DNA of 64,000 bases from Pedococcus sp031456495 (GCF_031456495.1 NZ_JAVDUW010000002.1:806001-870000); one strand, 5' to 3'; shown: positions 53,092 through 61,767, numbered from the stretch's first letter. Notes: generated by a model not told the origin, from the letters alone. Numbers and translations are program-made.

Positions 53092-53811
53092 TCAGTCCGT
53101 GGCGACCAGGCTCGGGGACTGGCCGGAACGCTCGAGCGAGCGCGCGACCAGGCCCTCGGCGACGAGGTGACCCACCAGGGCGTCGAGGTGTGCCACGGCT
53201 GCTGCGGACCGGCCGCGGGGTGTGCCGACCGCCTGCCGGATCTGCATGAACGCCGGCTCGACGACCCGGTACCCCGGGTGCGAGTCCACGAACGCCTGCA
53301 CCGGTTGGCGGATCCCGGCACCGACCTCGAGCCCCTGTGCGACGAACACGTCGACGCCCTCGGCACCGCGCACCAGCTCGGCGCCGGTGAGCTCGCGCGT
53401 GAGGTGCAGGTCGTACGCCGAGCCCTCCTTCACGCCGACGCGCACGCCCTCCCGATCGACGTCCTGCGCCGTCCGCACCGGGGAGTCCTCGCGCACGACG
53501 TAGACGCCCTCGATCGCGACGTAGGGCCGGGTGAACGCGACCTGCTCCTCGCGGGCGGGGTCGACGGCGAGGAAGCAGAGGTCGGCCCGGCCGTCGGCCA
53601 TCGCCTCGTACGACTTCCTGGCCGCGTCGAAGCACATCGTCTCCACCGGCACCCCGAGCCGCCCACCCAGCTCGTGGGCGATGTCGACGGTGACGCCGCG
53701 GGGCGCGTCGGGGTCGCCCTGGGCGAGGACCGGGTTGCCGAGGTTGATCGACACGCGCAGCGTGCCCGTGGGGGCGAGCTCGCCGACGACAGGGTCGGGG
53801 GAGGAGGTCAT
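53092..53811 (-). CDS. Solute-binding family 3 protein without signal peptide
   Basis: This 239-residue protein has a periplasmic-binding fold type II: GTLRVSINLGNPVLAQ, VTVDIAHELGGRLGVPVETM, ADGRADLCFLAVDPAREEQVAFTRPYV and GVRVGVKEGSAYDLHL. The N-terminus (MTSSPDPVVGELAP) has no signal peptide or lipobox, so the protein should stay in the cytoplasm. There are no ABC permease genes nearby. It overlaps the GNAT gene by 4 nt, so a cytoplasmic ligand-binding or enzymatic role is more likely than transport. Confidence 0.82.
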   Translation of the reverse strand: MTSSPDPVVGELAPTGTLRVSINLGNPVLAQGDPDAPRGVTVDIAHELGGRLGVPVETMCFDAARKSYEAMADGRADLCFLAVDPAREEQVAFTRPYVAIEGVYVVREDSPVRTAQDVDREGVRVGVKEGSAYDLHLTRELTGAELVRGAEGVDVFVAQGLEVGAGIRQPVQAFVDSHPGYRVVEPAFMQIRQAVGTPRGRSAAAVAHLDALVGHLVAEGLVARSLERSGQSPSLVATD

Positions 53812-54449
53812 CGCGACCCACCGTCCGTGCTCGTGCTCGTGCTCGTGCCCGTGCCCGTGGCAGCGCCCGTGCCCGCGCCCGCGCCGGTGCCCGTGGGGGT
53901 GCCGCGGGCCCAGTCCTCGCGGCTCAGCCGGTAGAGGCGGTGCCGCCGGACGGGACTGCCCTCCTCGACCAGCGGGTGGTCGAAGTCGGCGCCCTCGTCG
54001 CGGGTCATCCCCAGCTTGCGCATCACGGACTGCGAGCGGTCGTTGGCCGGGACGACCATGGCCACGACCTCCTCGAGCCCGAGCTCGGTGAAGCCGTGGG
54101 CAAGGCTGGCGCGGGCCGCCTCCGTGGCATACCCGTGTCCCCAGCCGGCGCGCGCGAGCCGCCACCCCACCTCGACGCACGGGGTGAAGTGCTCCTCGAA
54201 GCGCGGCACCGCCAGTCCGGTGAAGCCGAGGAACCGCCCCGTGTCGAGCGCCTCGACGGCCCACAGGCCCCACCCGTGCTCGTCGAGGAAGGTCGCGATG
54301 CGGTCGGCCATCGCGTCGCTCTGCTCGCGGGTCAGGTGGTGCGGGAAGTGCTCCATGACGGCGGGGTCGTCGTTGAGGGCCGCGAACGGCTCGCGATCCT
54401 CCTCCCGCCAGTGCCGCAGGAGCAGTCGGTCGGTGCGCAGCTCGGTCAC
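53808..54449 (-). CDS. GNAT acetyltransferase (RimJ/RimL-like)
   Basis: This 213-residue protein has TDRLLLRHWREEDREPF at the N-terminus, VGWRLARAGWGHGYATEAARA at the acetyl-CoA loop and VPANDRSQSVMRKLGM. This pattern is shared with RimJ/RimL and small-molecule acetyltransferases. The last 30 residues are low-complexity Gly/Thr/Ala/Ser, encoded by hexanucleotide repeats. GTG at 54449 is supported by TACGGT 6 nt upstream. Confidence 0.88.
   Translation of the reverse strand: MTELRTDRLLLRHWREEDREPFAALNDDPAVMEHFPHHLTREQSDAMADRIATFLDEHGWGLWAVEALDTGRFLGFTGLAVPRFEEHFTPCVEVGWRLARAGWGHGYATEAARASLAHGFTELGLEEVVAMVVPANDRSQSVMRKLGMTRDEGADFDHPLVEEGSPVRRHRLYRLSREDWARGTPTGTGAGAGTGAATGTGTSTSTSTDGGSR
53826..53900. 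repeat. Hexanucleotide repeat tract (GTGCTC/GTGCCC)
   Basis: About 75 bp of imperfect GTGCTC and GTGCCC hexamers, with GCGCCC variants. The tract encodes the Gly-Thr-rich C-terminal tail of the GNAT protein on the minus strand. In-frame six-base units would change tail length without frameshift. Confidence 0.7.
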
Positions 54450-54455
54450 GTGCCG

Positions 54456-54461
54456 ACCGTA
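54456..54461 (-). promoter_or_regulatory. -10 element TACGGT, leaderless start (inside GGCATACGGT)
   Basis: On the minus strand the -10 ends 6 nt before GTG 54449. The element is identical in sequence and spacing to the DUF255 gene promoter. Confidence 0.6.
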
Positions 54462-54523
54462 TGCCGTCGGCGCCCGTCCCGGGGCGGGACCGCGTGTGGC
54501 GAGCGGTGCGGCACCGCTCGTGC

Positions 54524-54529
54524 GACGGT
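54524..54529 (+). promoter_or_regulatory. -10 element GACGGT, leaderless start
   Basis: GACGGT ends 6 nt before GTG 54536 and selects that start within a frame open to 54461. Confidence 0.45.
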
Positions 54530-54535
54530 GTTCCC

Positions 54536-55750
54536 GTGCACGACGTCGTGGTGGTGGGAGCCGGTCTGGCGGGGCTGCGGTGCGCCCTCGAGCTGGAGCG
54601 TCGCGGGCTCGACGTGCTCGTCCTCGAGGCCTCGGACCGCGTCGGCGGACGGGTGCGCACCGACGTCGTCGACGGGCACCTGTGCGACGTCGGCTTCCAG
54701 CTGCTCAACCCGTCCTACCCCGCGGTGCGCAGCGCCGTGGACGTGCCCGCGCTCGGACTGCAGTCGTTCGGCGCGGGGGTGCAGGTCCGCCGGGACGGCG
54801 TGACCGCGCTGCTGGCCGACCCGCGCCGCGAGCCCGGCTCGGTGGTGACGACCCTCGCCACCGGGCTGGTCACGCCGGGGGCGGTGGCCCGCCTCGCCCG
54901 GTGGGCGGCTCCGTCACTCGGACCCGTGCGCTGGCTCCTGCGCGGCCCGGACACGTCGCTGGCCGCGTCGCTCGACGCAGCCGGTGTGCACGGGCCGCTG
55001 CGGCACGAGGTGCTCGAGCCGTTCCTGGCCGGGGTGCTGGCCGAGGACCAGGGCGCCACCTCGGCGCAGTACGTGCGCCTGCTCGTGCGCTCCTTCCTGC
55101 TCGGCACGCCGGGCCTGCCGCGCGACGGCATGCGCGCCCTGCCCGACCAGCTCGCGGCGCGGCTGCGCCGTCCCGTCCGGCTCGGTGCCCGGGCCGAGCT
55201 CGGGGAGGGGACGACGGTCCGTACCCCCGACGGCGAGGTCGCCGCCCGGGCCGTGGTGGTCGCCACCGACCTGACCTCCGCCGCCCGCATGGGCGTCGTG
55301 CCGCAGGCGCGGGTCAACGGGTTGCGGACGTGGTGGTTCTCGACGACCGACCCGGTGCCGACGAGCCGCTGGCTGCGGGTGGACGGCGACCGGGGACCGG
55401 TCGTGAACACCGCCGTCGTGTCCGACGCCGCGCCGTCGTACGCCCCGCCCGGCCGGCGCCTCGTGCAGGCCACGACGCTGTCCGGGGCGCCGGACGACGA
55501 GGGCGTGGTACGGGCCGAGCTGGACCGCCTGTGGTCCATGTCGACCGCCGGCTGGGACCTGCTGGCGAGGCACGACGTCCGGGAGGCCCTGCCGCTCGTG
55601 GCCCCACCGCTGGTGGAGCGCCGCCCCGTCGACCTCGGCGGCGGCCGGTTCGTCGCCGGCGACCACCGCGACACCTCGTCCATCCAGGGGGCGCTCGTGT
55701 CCGGCCGGCGCGTCGCCCGGGTCGTGGCGACCAGCCTCGGGGTGCGCTGA
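54536..55750 (+). CDS. FAD-dependent amine oxidase/phytoene-desaturase-like oxidoreductase
   Basis: This 404-residue protein has VHDVVVVGAGLAGLRCALELERRGLDVLVLEASDRVGGRVRTD as the FAD-binding N-terminus, DVGFQLLNPSYP, and a C-terminal FVAGDHRDTSSIQGALVSGRRVA. It belongs to the NAD(P)/FAD oxidoreductase group that includes amine oxidases and carotenoid desaturases. No carotenoid genes are adjacent, so the substrate is unknown. It is divergent from the GNAT-SBP3 pair. Confidence 0.85.
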   Translation: MHDVVVVGAGLAGLRCALELERRGLDVLVLEASDRVGGRVRTDVVDGHLCDVGFQLLNPSYPAVRSAVDVPALGLQSFGAGVQVRRDGVTALLADPRREPGSVVTTLATGLVTPGAVARLARWAAPSLGPVRWLLRGPDTSLAASLDAAGVHGPLRHEVLEPFLAGVLAEDQGATSAQYVRLLVRSFLLGTPGLPRDGMRALPDQLAARLRRPVRLGARAELGEGTTVRTPDGEVAARAVVVATDLTSAARMGVVPQARVNGLRTWWFSTTDPVPTSRWLRVDGDRGPVVNTAVVSDAAPSYAPPGRRLVQATTLSGAPDDEGVVRAELDRLWSMSTAGWDLLARHDVREALPLVAPPLVERRPVDLGGGRFVAGDHRDTSSIQGALVSGRRVARVVATSLGVR

Positions 55751-55846
55751 GCCGACCGCCGCGTCGGCTGTCCCGGCCCCGGACGTGCCGCGGACCCGCC
55801 ACCTCTCGAGGAGGGGACGGGCCCGCGGGTCAGGGGGAGGGGCGGC

Positions 55847-57241
55847 TCAGCGGGCCGGGCCCACCGGCTCCGGCAGCGCCGCCGTGCGCTCCTGCGCGAC
55901 GTCGGTGACCGGCTCCTCGTCCTCGTGGTCGACCATGGTCCGCTCGTCGAACGGCAGGTCGCCGGCGAGGACGCGGTCCAGGCGCTGCCGGTCGAGCTCG
56001 CCGACCCAGTGGCCGATGAGGACCGTGGCGACGGAGTTGCCGGCGAAGTTCGTCAGCGCCCGCGCCTCGCTCATCATCCGGTCGATGCCGACGATGATGC
56101 CCACGCCGGGGACCAGGTCGGGGCGGTGCGCCTGCAGGCCGCCGGCCAGGGTCGCCAGCCCGGCGCCGCTGACGCCGGCCGCACCCTTGGACGCGATGAT
56201 CATGAACACCAGCAGCGAGATCTGCTGGCCGAACGTGAACGGCTTGTCCAGCGCCTCGGCGACGAACAGCGACGCCATCGTCAGGTAGATGGCCGTCCCG
56301 TCGAGGTTGAACGAGTACCCGGTCGGGACGGTGATGCCGACCACGGGCCGCGAGACGCCGGCGTGCTCCATCTTCGCGATGAGCCGCGGCAGGGCCGACT
56401 CCGACGAGGACGTCGACAGGATGAGCAGGAACTCGCGGGCCAGGTACTTGAGCAGCTTGAAGATGTTGACCCGGGCGACGAGGTAGAGCACCGCGCCGAG
56501 GACCACGAAGACGAACACGGCGCACGTCACGTAGAACCCGAACATCATCTTCAGCACGCTGGTCAGGCCCTTGGTGCCGGTGGCGCCCACGAGCGCGGCC
56601 ATCGCGCCGAACGCACCGATCGGCGCGGCATACATGACCATCGCCATGAGGCGGAAGACGAGCCGCTCGAAGTGCTTGATGCCCACCAGGATCGGCTCCC
56701 CGGCGCGGCCCATCTTCTGCAGCGCGAAGCCGACGAGCAGGGCCACGAACAGCGCCTGGAGGACCGACCCGGCCGTCAGCGACGACACGAGGGTGTCGGG
56801 GATGAGGCCGAGGATGAAGTCGACCGTCGACTCGCTCTTGTCGCCCACCTGCGCCTGGCCGGCCTTGGCCAGCTCGGCGGTGAGGTGCAGGCCCGAACCG
56901 GGCTTGACGATGTTGCCGACCACGAGGCCGATCGCCAGCGCGAAGGTCGACATGGTGAGGAAGTAGCCGAGGGCCAGGCCCCCGACCTTGCCGACCTGCG
57001 CGGCGCGGCGCACGGAGCCGATGCCCAGGACGATCGTGCAGAAGATGATGGGCGTGATCATCATCTTGATGAGGCTGACGAAGCCGGTGCCCAACCACTT
57101 CAGCTTGATGCCGAACTCGGGGAAGGCGAACCCGACGATGATGCCCAGGACCATCGCGGCGATGACCGCGAGGTAGAGGTAGTGCGTGCGGTCCCGCTTC
57201 GGTGCGGGTCGGTCGACGACGGTGTCGGCTCTTGTGCTCAC
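55847..57241 (-). CDS. dctA: C4-dicarboxylate:cation symporter
   Basis: This 464-residue member of the DAACS family has eight helices and two re-entrant loops. STSSSESALPRL is the serine-rich loop, and TGYSFNLDGTAIYLTMASLF and the GAAGVSGAG segment line the substrate site. It takes up succinate, fumarate or malate with H+ or Na+. GTG at 57241 has GGGAG 6 nt upstream. It is divergent from a DctB/DctR-like two-component pair, which supports the dicarboxylate assignment over glutamate. Confidence 0.92.
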   Translation of the reverse strand: MSTRADTVVDRPAPKRDRTHYLYLAVIAAMVLGIIVGFAFPEFGIKLKWLGTGFVSLIKMMITPIIFCTIVLGIGSVRRAAQVGKVGGLALGYFLTMSTFALAIGLVVGNIVKPGSGLHLTAELAKAGQAQVGDKSESTVDFILGLIPDTLVSSLTAGSVLQALFVALLVGFALQKMGRAGEPILVGIKHFERLVFRLMAMVMYAAPIGAFGAMAALVGATGTKGLTSVLKMMFGFYVTCAVFVFVVLGAVLYLVARVNIFKLLKYLAREFLLILSTSSSESALPRLIAKMEHAGVSRPVVGITVPTGYSFNLDGTAIYLTMASLFVAEALDKPFTFGQQISLLVFMIIASKGAAGVSGAGLATLAGGLQAHRPDLVPGVGIIVGIDRMMSEARALTNFAGNSVATVLIGHWVGELDRQRLDRVLAGDLPFDERTMVDHEDEEPVTDVAQERTAALPEPVGPAR

Positions 57242-57260
57242 GGCGTTCTCCCAGCTGTGG

Positions 57261-57280
57261 ATCCCGGGTCGTCCCGGGAT
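57261..57280. promoter_or_regulatory. Perfect dyad ATCCCGGG-tcgt-CCCGGGAT upstream of dctA
   Basis: An 8-bp perfect inverted repeat with a 4-nt spacer lies 20 bp before the dctA start and within the 119-bp divergent region with the sensor kinase. It is a candidate binding site for the response regulator, or an mRNA hairpin. Confidence 0.5.
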
Positions 57281-57360
57281 GGCGAACAGCGACGATGGTG
57301 GCCCCGCCGAGTGGCTAGGGTCACGATTGTGTTCATTGAGTTCCCCGGCGGTGGTGGAGT

Positions 57361-58971
57361 ATGCCGCTGACCCGCCTGCTGCGCGCGCCGGCACGGTGGA
57401 GCGTGGCCCGGCAGGTGTTCGTGCTGCAGGTCCTCGTCGGGCTGCTGGTCGTGGTCGTCGGTGTCGCGGCCGGGTACGTCCAGGCCGGACGGGCGAGCAC
57501 GCAGGAGGCCACCGCCCGCGCCCGCGCGGTCGCCGAGACGGTGGCGAGCAGCCCGGACGTCGTCGCCGGCGTGCGGGCGGGCGACTCCTCGAGCCTGCAG
57601 CGGTTCGCCGAGGAGGCGCGGGTCGAGACCCGCACCGACTTCGTCGTCGTGATGAGCCCCGACGGCATCCGCTTCACCCACCCCGACACCAGCCAGATCG
57701 GCCGCCGGTTCATCGGGCACATCGAGGCCGCCCAGCGGGGCGGCGTGGTCGTGGAGGACTACACCGGCACCCTCGGCCCGTCGCGCCGCGTCGTCGTGCC
57801 CGTCGAGGACGGCGGCACGGTCGTCGGGCTGGTGGCCGTCGGCATCCGCAAGTCCGCGGTCAGCGCCGAGCTGCGCAGCCAGCTGCCCGGCATCCTGCTC
57901 GCGGGCCTCGCCGCGGCGCTGCTCACCGGCCTGGGCACCGCCCTGGTGTCACGCCGGGTCCGCCGCCAGACCCACGGGCTGGGCGAGCGGCAGCTGCGCC
58001 AGATGGTCGAGTACTACGACGCGGTCCTGCACGCGGTCACCGAGGGGCTCCTGCTCGTCGACCTCGACGGCACCCTGCGGCTGGCCAACGACGAGGCGGG
58101 GCGGCTGCTGGGCCTGCCGCCGGACGCGGTGGGCCGCCGCGTACCGGAGCTGGGGCTGCCCGACACCCTGGTCGCCGCGCTCACCGACGACCGGGCCCGC
58201 GAGGACGAGCTGCACGTGACCGACGCGCGCGTGCTCGTGCTCAACAAGGCCCGGGCCCAGTGGGACGGCCGGCTGCTCGGCTTCGTCGTGACCCTGCGCG
58301 ACCGCACCGACCTCGAGCACCTCACCGGTGAGCTCGACTCCGCCCGCGGGCTCACCGAGGCGCTGCGCTCGCAGGCGCACGAGTCGGCGAACCGGCTGCA
58401 CGCCATCGTCAGCCTCATCGAGCTCGGCCACCCCGAGCGCGCGCTCGCGTTCGCGACCGACGAGCTGCGCCTCTCCCAAGGGCTCACGGACGCCGTCGTC
58501 GGCGCCGTGTCCGAGCCGGTGCTGACGGCGCTGCTGCTCGGCAAGGTGGCCCAGGCGAGCCAGAGCGGCATCGAGCTGGTCATCGCCGACGGCGCCCAGT
58601 GGCCGGCCCAGGCCGCGCCCGACCGCGACCTCGTCACGATCGTCGGCAACCTCATCGACAACGCGTTCGAGGCGGTCGCGGGCGCCGACGGGCCGCGGCG
58701 CGTCACCGTCGACTGCCGGGACGAGGGCGACGAGGTCGTCCTCGTCGTGGAGGACACCGGGCCCGGCCTGCCGCCCGGATCGGTCGACGACGCGTTCCGG
58801 CGCGGCTTCACCACCAAGGCCGAGGGCAGCGCCGGCCGGCGGGGCATCGGCCTGGCCCTCGTGGCCCAGTCGGTGTCCCGGCTCGGCGGACGGCTCGAGG
58901 TCTCCGGGCCGCCCGGCGCCCGGTTCGTCGTCCGGCTGCCGGTGCAGGAGCAGGAGCACGCCCGTGCCTGA
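57361..58971 (+). CDS. Sensor histidine kinase, DctB/CitA/DcuS-type
   Basis: In this 536-residue protein a first helix (about 18-40) and a second (about 175-200) flank an extracytoplasmic PAS-like sensor domain (ending near RRVVVPVEDGGTVVGLVAVGI). A cytoplasmic PAS domain (LLLVDLDGTLRLANDEAG) follows, then the SpoOB-type H-box SQAHESANRLHAIVSLIELG and ATPase motifs NLIDNAFEAV, DTGPGLPPG and GIGLALV. It should sense C4-dicarboxylates or citrate. The ATG at 57361 overlaps a 13-codon leaderless frame starting at GTG 57329. It overlaps the regulator gene by 8 nt. Confidence 0.92.
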   Translation: MPLTRLLRAPARWSVARQVFVLQVLVGLLVVVVGVAAGYVQAGRASTQEATARARAVAETVASSPDVVAGVRAGDSSSLQRFAEEARVETRTDFVVVMSPDGIRFTHPDTSQIGRRFIGHIEAAQRGGVVVEDYTGTLGPSRRVVVPVEDGGTVVGLVAVGIRKSAVSAELRSQLPGILLAGLAAALLTGLGTALVSRRVRRQTHGLGERQLRQMVEYYDAVLHAVTEGLLLVDLDGTLRLANDEAGRLLGLPPDAVGRRVPELGLPDTLVAALTDDRAREDELHVTDARVLVLNKARAQWDGRLLGFVVTLRDRTDLEHLTGELDSARGLTEALRSQAHESANRLHAIVSLIELGHPERALAFATDELRLSQGLTDAVVGAVSEPVLTALLLGKVAQASQSGIELVIADGAQWPAQAAPDRDLVTIVGNLIDNAFEAVAGADGPRRVTVDCRDEGDEVVLVVEDTGPGLPPGSVDDAFRRGFTTKAEGSAGRRGIGLALVAQSVSRLGGRLEVSGPPGARFVVRLPVQEQEHARA

Positions 58972-59677
58972 CCGCCGGCCAGGGGTGCCCGACCACCAGC
59001 CGCCCGTGCTCCGGGTCCTCGTCGTCGAGGACGAGCCGGTCGCGCTCGAGGCCCACGCGGCATACGTCACGCGCGTCCCCGGCTTCGAGGTGGCCGCCAC
59101 CGCCGCCACCTCCCAGGAGGCGCTGCAGGCCCTGCAGTCCACGGCGGTCGACGTCGTGCTGCTCGACATGCACCTGCCGGACCGGCACGGGCTCGACGTC
59201 ATCCGCGCCATGCGGGCCGCCGGTCACCGCGCCGACGTCATCGCGGTCACCTCGGCGCGCGAGCTCGACGTGGTCCGGGCGGCCGTCTCGCTGGGCGTGG
59301 TGCAGTACATCCTCAAGCCGTTCGTCTTCGCGACGCTGCGCGACCGGCTCGAGTCCTACCGGGCCTACCGGGACGGGCTGTCGAGCACCGACGAGGTCGC
59401 GACCCAGGCGGAGGTCGACGAGGTGCTCGCCGGGGTGCGCCCGACGCGGGCCGCCGCCCTGCCCAAGGGAATGGGGGAGGAGCTGCTGGCCCGGGTCACC
59501 CGGGCGTTGCGCGACAGCGGGTCGCTGTCGGCCAGCGAGCTCGCCGAGGCGGTCGGGGTCAGCCGGGTCACCGCGCGCCGGTACGCCGAGTACCTGTGCG
59601 ACACGCGGCAGGCGGTGCGCAGGCAGCGGTATGCCGGGGCGGGGCGACCCGAGATCGAGTACCGCTGGGCGGGGTGA
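58964..59677 (+). CDS. Response regulator, CitB/DcuR-type
   Basis: In this 237-residue protein the receiver domain has VLVVEDEPVA, the phospho-acceptor aspartate in VVLLDMHLPDRHG, the T/S at VIAVTSARE and the lysine in YILKPFV. The C-terminal domain carries an HTH (SASELAEAVGVSRVTARRYAEYLC) of the CitB group. It is co-translated with the kinase and is expected to regulate the divergent dctA. Confidence 0.93.
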   Translation: MPDRRPGVPDHQPPVLRVLVVEDEPVALEAHAAYVTRVPGFEVAATAATSQEALQALQSTAVDVVLLDMHLPDRHGLDVIRAMRAAGHRADVIAVTSARELDVVRAAVSLGVVQYILKPFVFATLRDRLESYRAYRDGLSSTDEVATQAEVDEVLAGVRPTRAAALPKGMGEELLARVTRALRDSGSLSASELAEAVGVSRVTARRYAEYLCDTRQAVRRQRYAGAGRPEIEYRWAG

Positions 59678-59710
59678 CCGGTCCGCCCGGGCCCGCCCGG
59701 GAGCCCGCGC

Positions 59711-59752
59711 GGCCCGGGCGGCCCGGGCGGCCCGGGCGGCCCGGGCGGCCCG
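59711..59752. repeat. 9-bp tandem repeat GGCCCGGGC, about 4.7 copies
   Basis: Perfect tandem copies lie between the convergent response-regulator and LLM genes. Each unit is self-complementary over most of its length, so strong secondary structure is expected, possibly serving as a terminator for both genes. Confidence 0.8.
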
Positions 59753-59767
59753 ACGAGGACTCTCCCG

Positions 59768-60643
59768 TCAGCCGATCTCGGCCAGCCGCGGGGCGACCTT
59801 CTCGCCGAAGGCCGTGATGTGCGCGGCGGGGTCGGGCGTGAGCGCACGCAGGTGGATGTGCTCGATGCCCATCCCGGCATACGTCTCGGCCAGCCGCAGG
59901 AACCCGTCGACGTCCTCGAGCGGGTTCGACGGCGGCCCCATGACCGTCTTCTCGATGCTGTCGTAGTCGCGGCCCAGGTCCTCGCAGTGGCGGCGCAGGA
60001 CGTCCAGCTTGTGCGCGGCCTGGTCGGTGTCGGAGACGATGAGGTTGGTGGCGTCGGCGTACTGCGCCACGAGCCGCAGCGTCTTCTTCTCGCCGCTGCC
60101 GCCGATGACGATCGGCGGGTGGGGCCGGCTCAGGGTCGCGGGCACGTTGATGGTCTCGGCGAGCTGGTAGTGCTTGCCCTCGAAGGGGCCCTCGTCCTCG
60201 CTCCACATCTGGCGGATGATCTGCAGCGCCTCCTCGAGCCGCTCGAACCGCTCGGCGAGGGGCGGGTACGGCACCCCGAGCGCCTTGTGCTCGCGCTCGT
60301 ACCAGGCGGCGCCGATGCCCATGAAGGCGCGGCCGCCGCTGAGCACGTCGAGCGTGGTGCCGATCTTGGCGAGCAGGCCGGGGTGCCGGTAGGTGACGCC
60401 CGTGACGACCGTGCCGAGCCTGACCCGCTCGGTGACCGCGGCCAGGAAGCCGAGGGTCGTGTACGCCTCGAGCATCGGGTCGTGGGCGGTGCGGAAGAAC
60501 TCCATCTGGAAGTAGTGGTCCATCACCGTGAACCAGGAGGCGCCGGCCTCGTCCGCAGCAGCAGCGGCGGAGCGGAGGGCCGGGGCGTACGAGGCGGGCC
60601 CGTCGGGCAGGTTGAAGTCGAGGAAGTGGAATCCGAAGCGCAT
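59768..60643 (-). CDS. LLM-class F420-dependent oxidoreductase
   Basis: This 291-residue TIM-barrel protein starts MRFGFHFLDFNLPDGP. ERVRLGTVVTGVTYRHPGLLAKIGTTLDVLSGGRAFMGIGAAWYEREH is the luciferase-like F420/FMN signature region, and PIVIGGSGEKKTLRLVAQYAD follows. This TIGR03560-like subgroup is usually F420-dependent. The ATG at 60643 is chosen over the ATG five codons earlier because CAGACT lies 6 nt upstream. Confidence 0.92.
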   Translation of the reverse strand: MRFGFHFLDFNLPDGPASYAPALRSAAAAADEAGASWFTVMDHYFQMEFFRTAHDPMLEAYTTLGFLAAVTERVRLGTVVTGVTYRHPGLLAKIGTTLDVLSGGRAFMGIGAAWYEREHKALGVPYPPLAERFERLEEALQIIRQMWSEDEGPFEGKHYQLAETINVPATLSRPHPPIVIGGSGEKKTLRLVAQYADATNLIVSDTDQAAHKLDVLRRHCEDLGRDYDSIEKTVMGPPSNPLEDVDGFLRLAETYAGMGIEHIHLRALTPDPAAHITAFGEKVAPRLAEIG

Positions 60644-60649
60644 GGTTTC

Positions 60650-60655
60650 AGTCTG
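60650..60655 (-). promoter_or_regulatory. -10 element CAGACT, leaderless start
   Basis: On the minus strand CAGACT ends 6 nt before the ATG at 60643. Confidence 0.5.
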
Positions 60656-60743
60656 CAACTCCTCCCGGCGGACGGCTCGTCGGGGCGTCCCACCCGCAGC
60701 TCCGTCGGACCGTCGTCCCGCGGGCCCGCGGCTCGCAGCGGTC

Positions 60744-61694
60744 TCAGCCGTCGAGGGCCTTGAGGAGCGCCACGCAGAAGGAGACCCCGTCGCGGTCGTC
60801 GTCCTCGGCCGCCCAGCGGGCCTGCATGGCCGTCGCGACGTAGGACCAGGCGAGCGCCTCGTCCTCGTCGATGCCGGCGGCCTCGCAGACCACCTCGACG
60901 CGCCGCCGCACGAGCCAGCGGAAGGCGGACCCCGAGCCGAGCTCGTCCGCGCGGTTGCGCAGCAGCGGCTGCACCTCGAAGCCGGGGTGCCCGGCCATGG
61001 CGTGCGGGTCGATGGCCACCCACCGGTCGTCCGGCGGCCGCGGGCTCCCGGCCAGGGCGTGCAGGACGTTCTCGTAGTGCAGGTCGGTGTGGACGAGGGT
61101 GGCGTCGCACGCGGGGTCCGCGGTCAGGTCGCGGACACGGCCCTGGGCGCGCTCGACCATGCGCCGCGGCAGCACGCCCTCCGTGGCGGCCAGCTTCTCG
61201 ACCTGGGCGCGCGCGAACTCCGACAGCGGGCGCAGCCCCGGGGGAGCGGGCCGGTGCAGGCGGGCGAGGACCTGCCCCGCCACCTCGCAGGCGCTGTCGA
61301 CATCGAGGGTGCGCAGGTCCCGGGCGGGGTCGAGCGCCTCCAGCAGCATCGCCCAGCGGGACGGGTCGGCCTGCACGAGCCGGACTGCGCCGCGACCGTC
61401 CCAGTGCCGCAGCGCGAGGGCCTCGTCGCGGCCCTCGACGTGCGGCCACACCAGCTTGAGGGCCAGCCTGCTGCCCTCACGCGTGACCGGCACGACCAGC
61501 GACGTCCACCCCGTGCCCACCGGCGCGGACGGCTCGAGCGACCAGTCGTCGCACGTCGCGGCCAGCAGGCGGGGCAGCCCCGCCGCCCACTCGGCTCCCG
61601 ACGGGCCGCCGACGGCGCCGGCCTGCGCGGTGTGCCGCCCCACGAACGCCGCGAAGTCCGGCGGGACGAGGGCGGCCGCGTCCTCGGTCCTCAT
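60744..61694 (-). CDS. Aminoglycoside/hydroxyurea phosphotransferase-like protein
   Basis: This 316-residue protein has a protein-kinase-like fold. TLVHTDLHYENVLHA is the catalytic Brenner motif, WVAIDPHAMAGHPGFEV is the metal-binding DxD-type segment, and RLALKLVWPHVEG is the ATP lysine region. It resembles APH(6) and hydroxyurea phosphotransferases. Chromosomal copies in soil actinobacteria need not confer resistance. It lies 73 bp after the ferritin-like lipoprotein gene on the same strand. Confidence 0.87.
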   Translation of the reverse strand: MRTEDAAALVPPDFAAFVGRHTAQAGAVGGPSGAEWAAGLPRLLAATCDDWSLEPSAPVGTGWTSLVVPVTREGSRLALKLVWPHVEGRDEALALRHWDGRGAVRLVQADPSRWAMLLEALDPARDLRTLDVDSACEVAGQVLARLHRPAPPGLRPLSEFARAQVEKLAATEGVLPRRMVERAQGRVRDLTADPACDATLVHTDLHYENVLHALAGSPRPPDDRWVAIDPHAMAGHPGFEVQPLLRNRADELGSGSAFRWLVRRRVEVVCEAAGIDEDEALAWSYVATAMQARWAAEDDDRDGVSFCVALLKALDG

Positions 61695-61767
61695 CCGGTC
61701 GTCACCGCGGTCGTGGCGGGGTCGGTGGACGCAGCCACGGCGGCGGGCGCATGGGCGGGTGCGGGCG

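Noticed and set aside
59681..59760. Collagen-like Gly-Pro-Pro coding sequence
   Set aside because: The Gly-Pro-Pro reading comes only from the 9-bp GC repeat in frames without a start, ribosome site or domain, overlapping the LLM gene.
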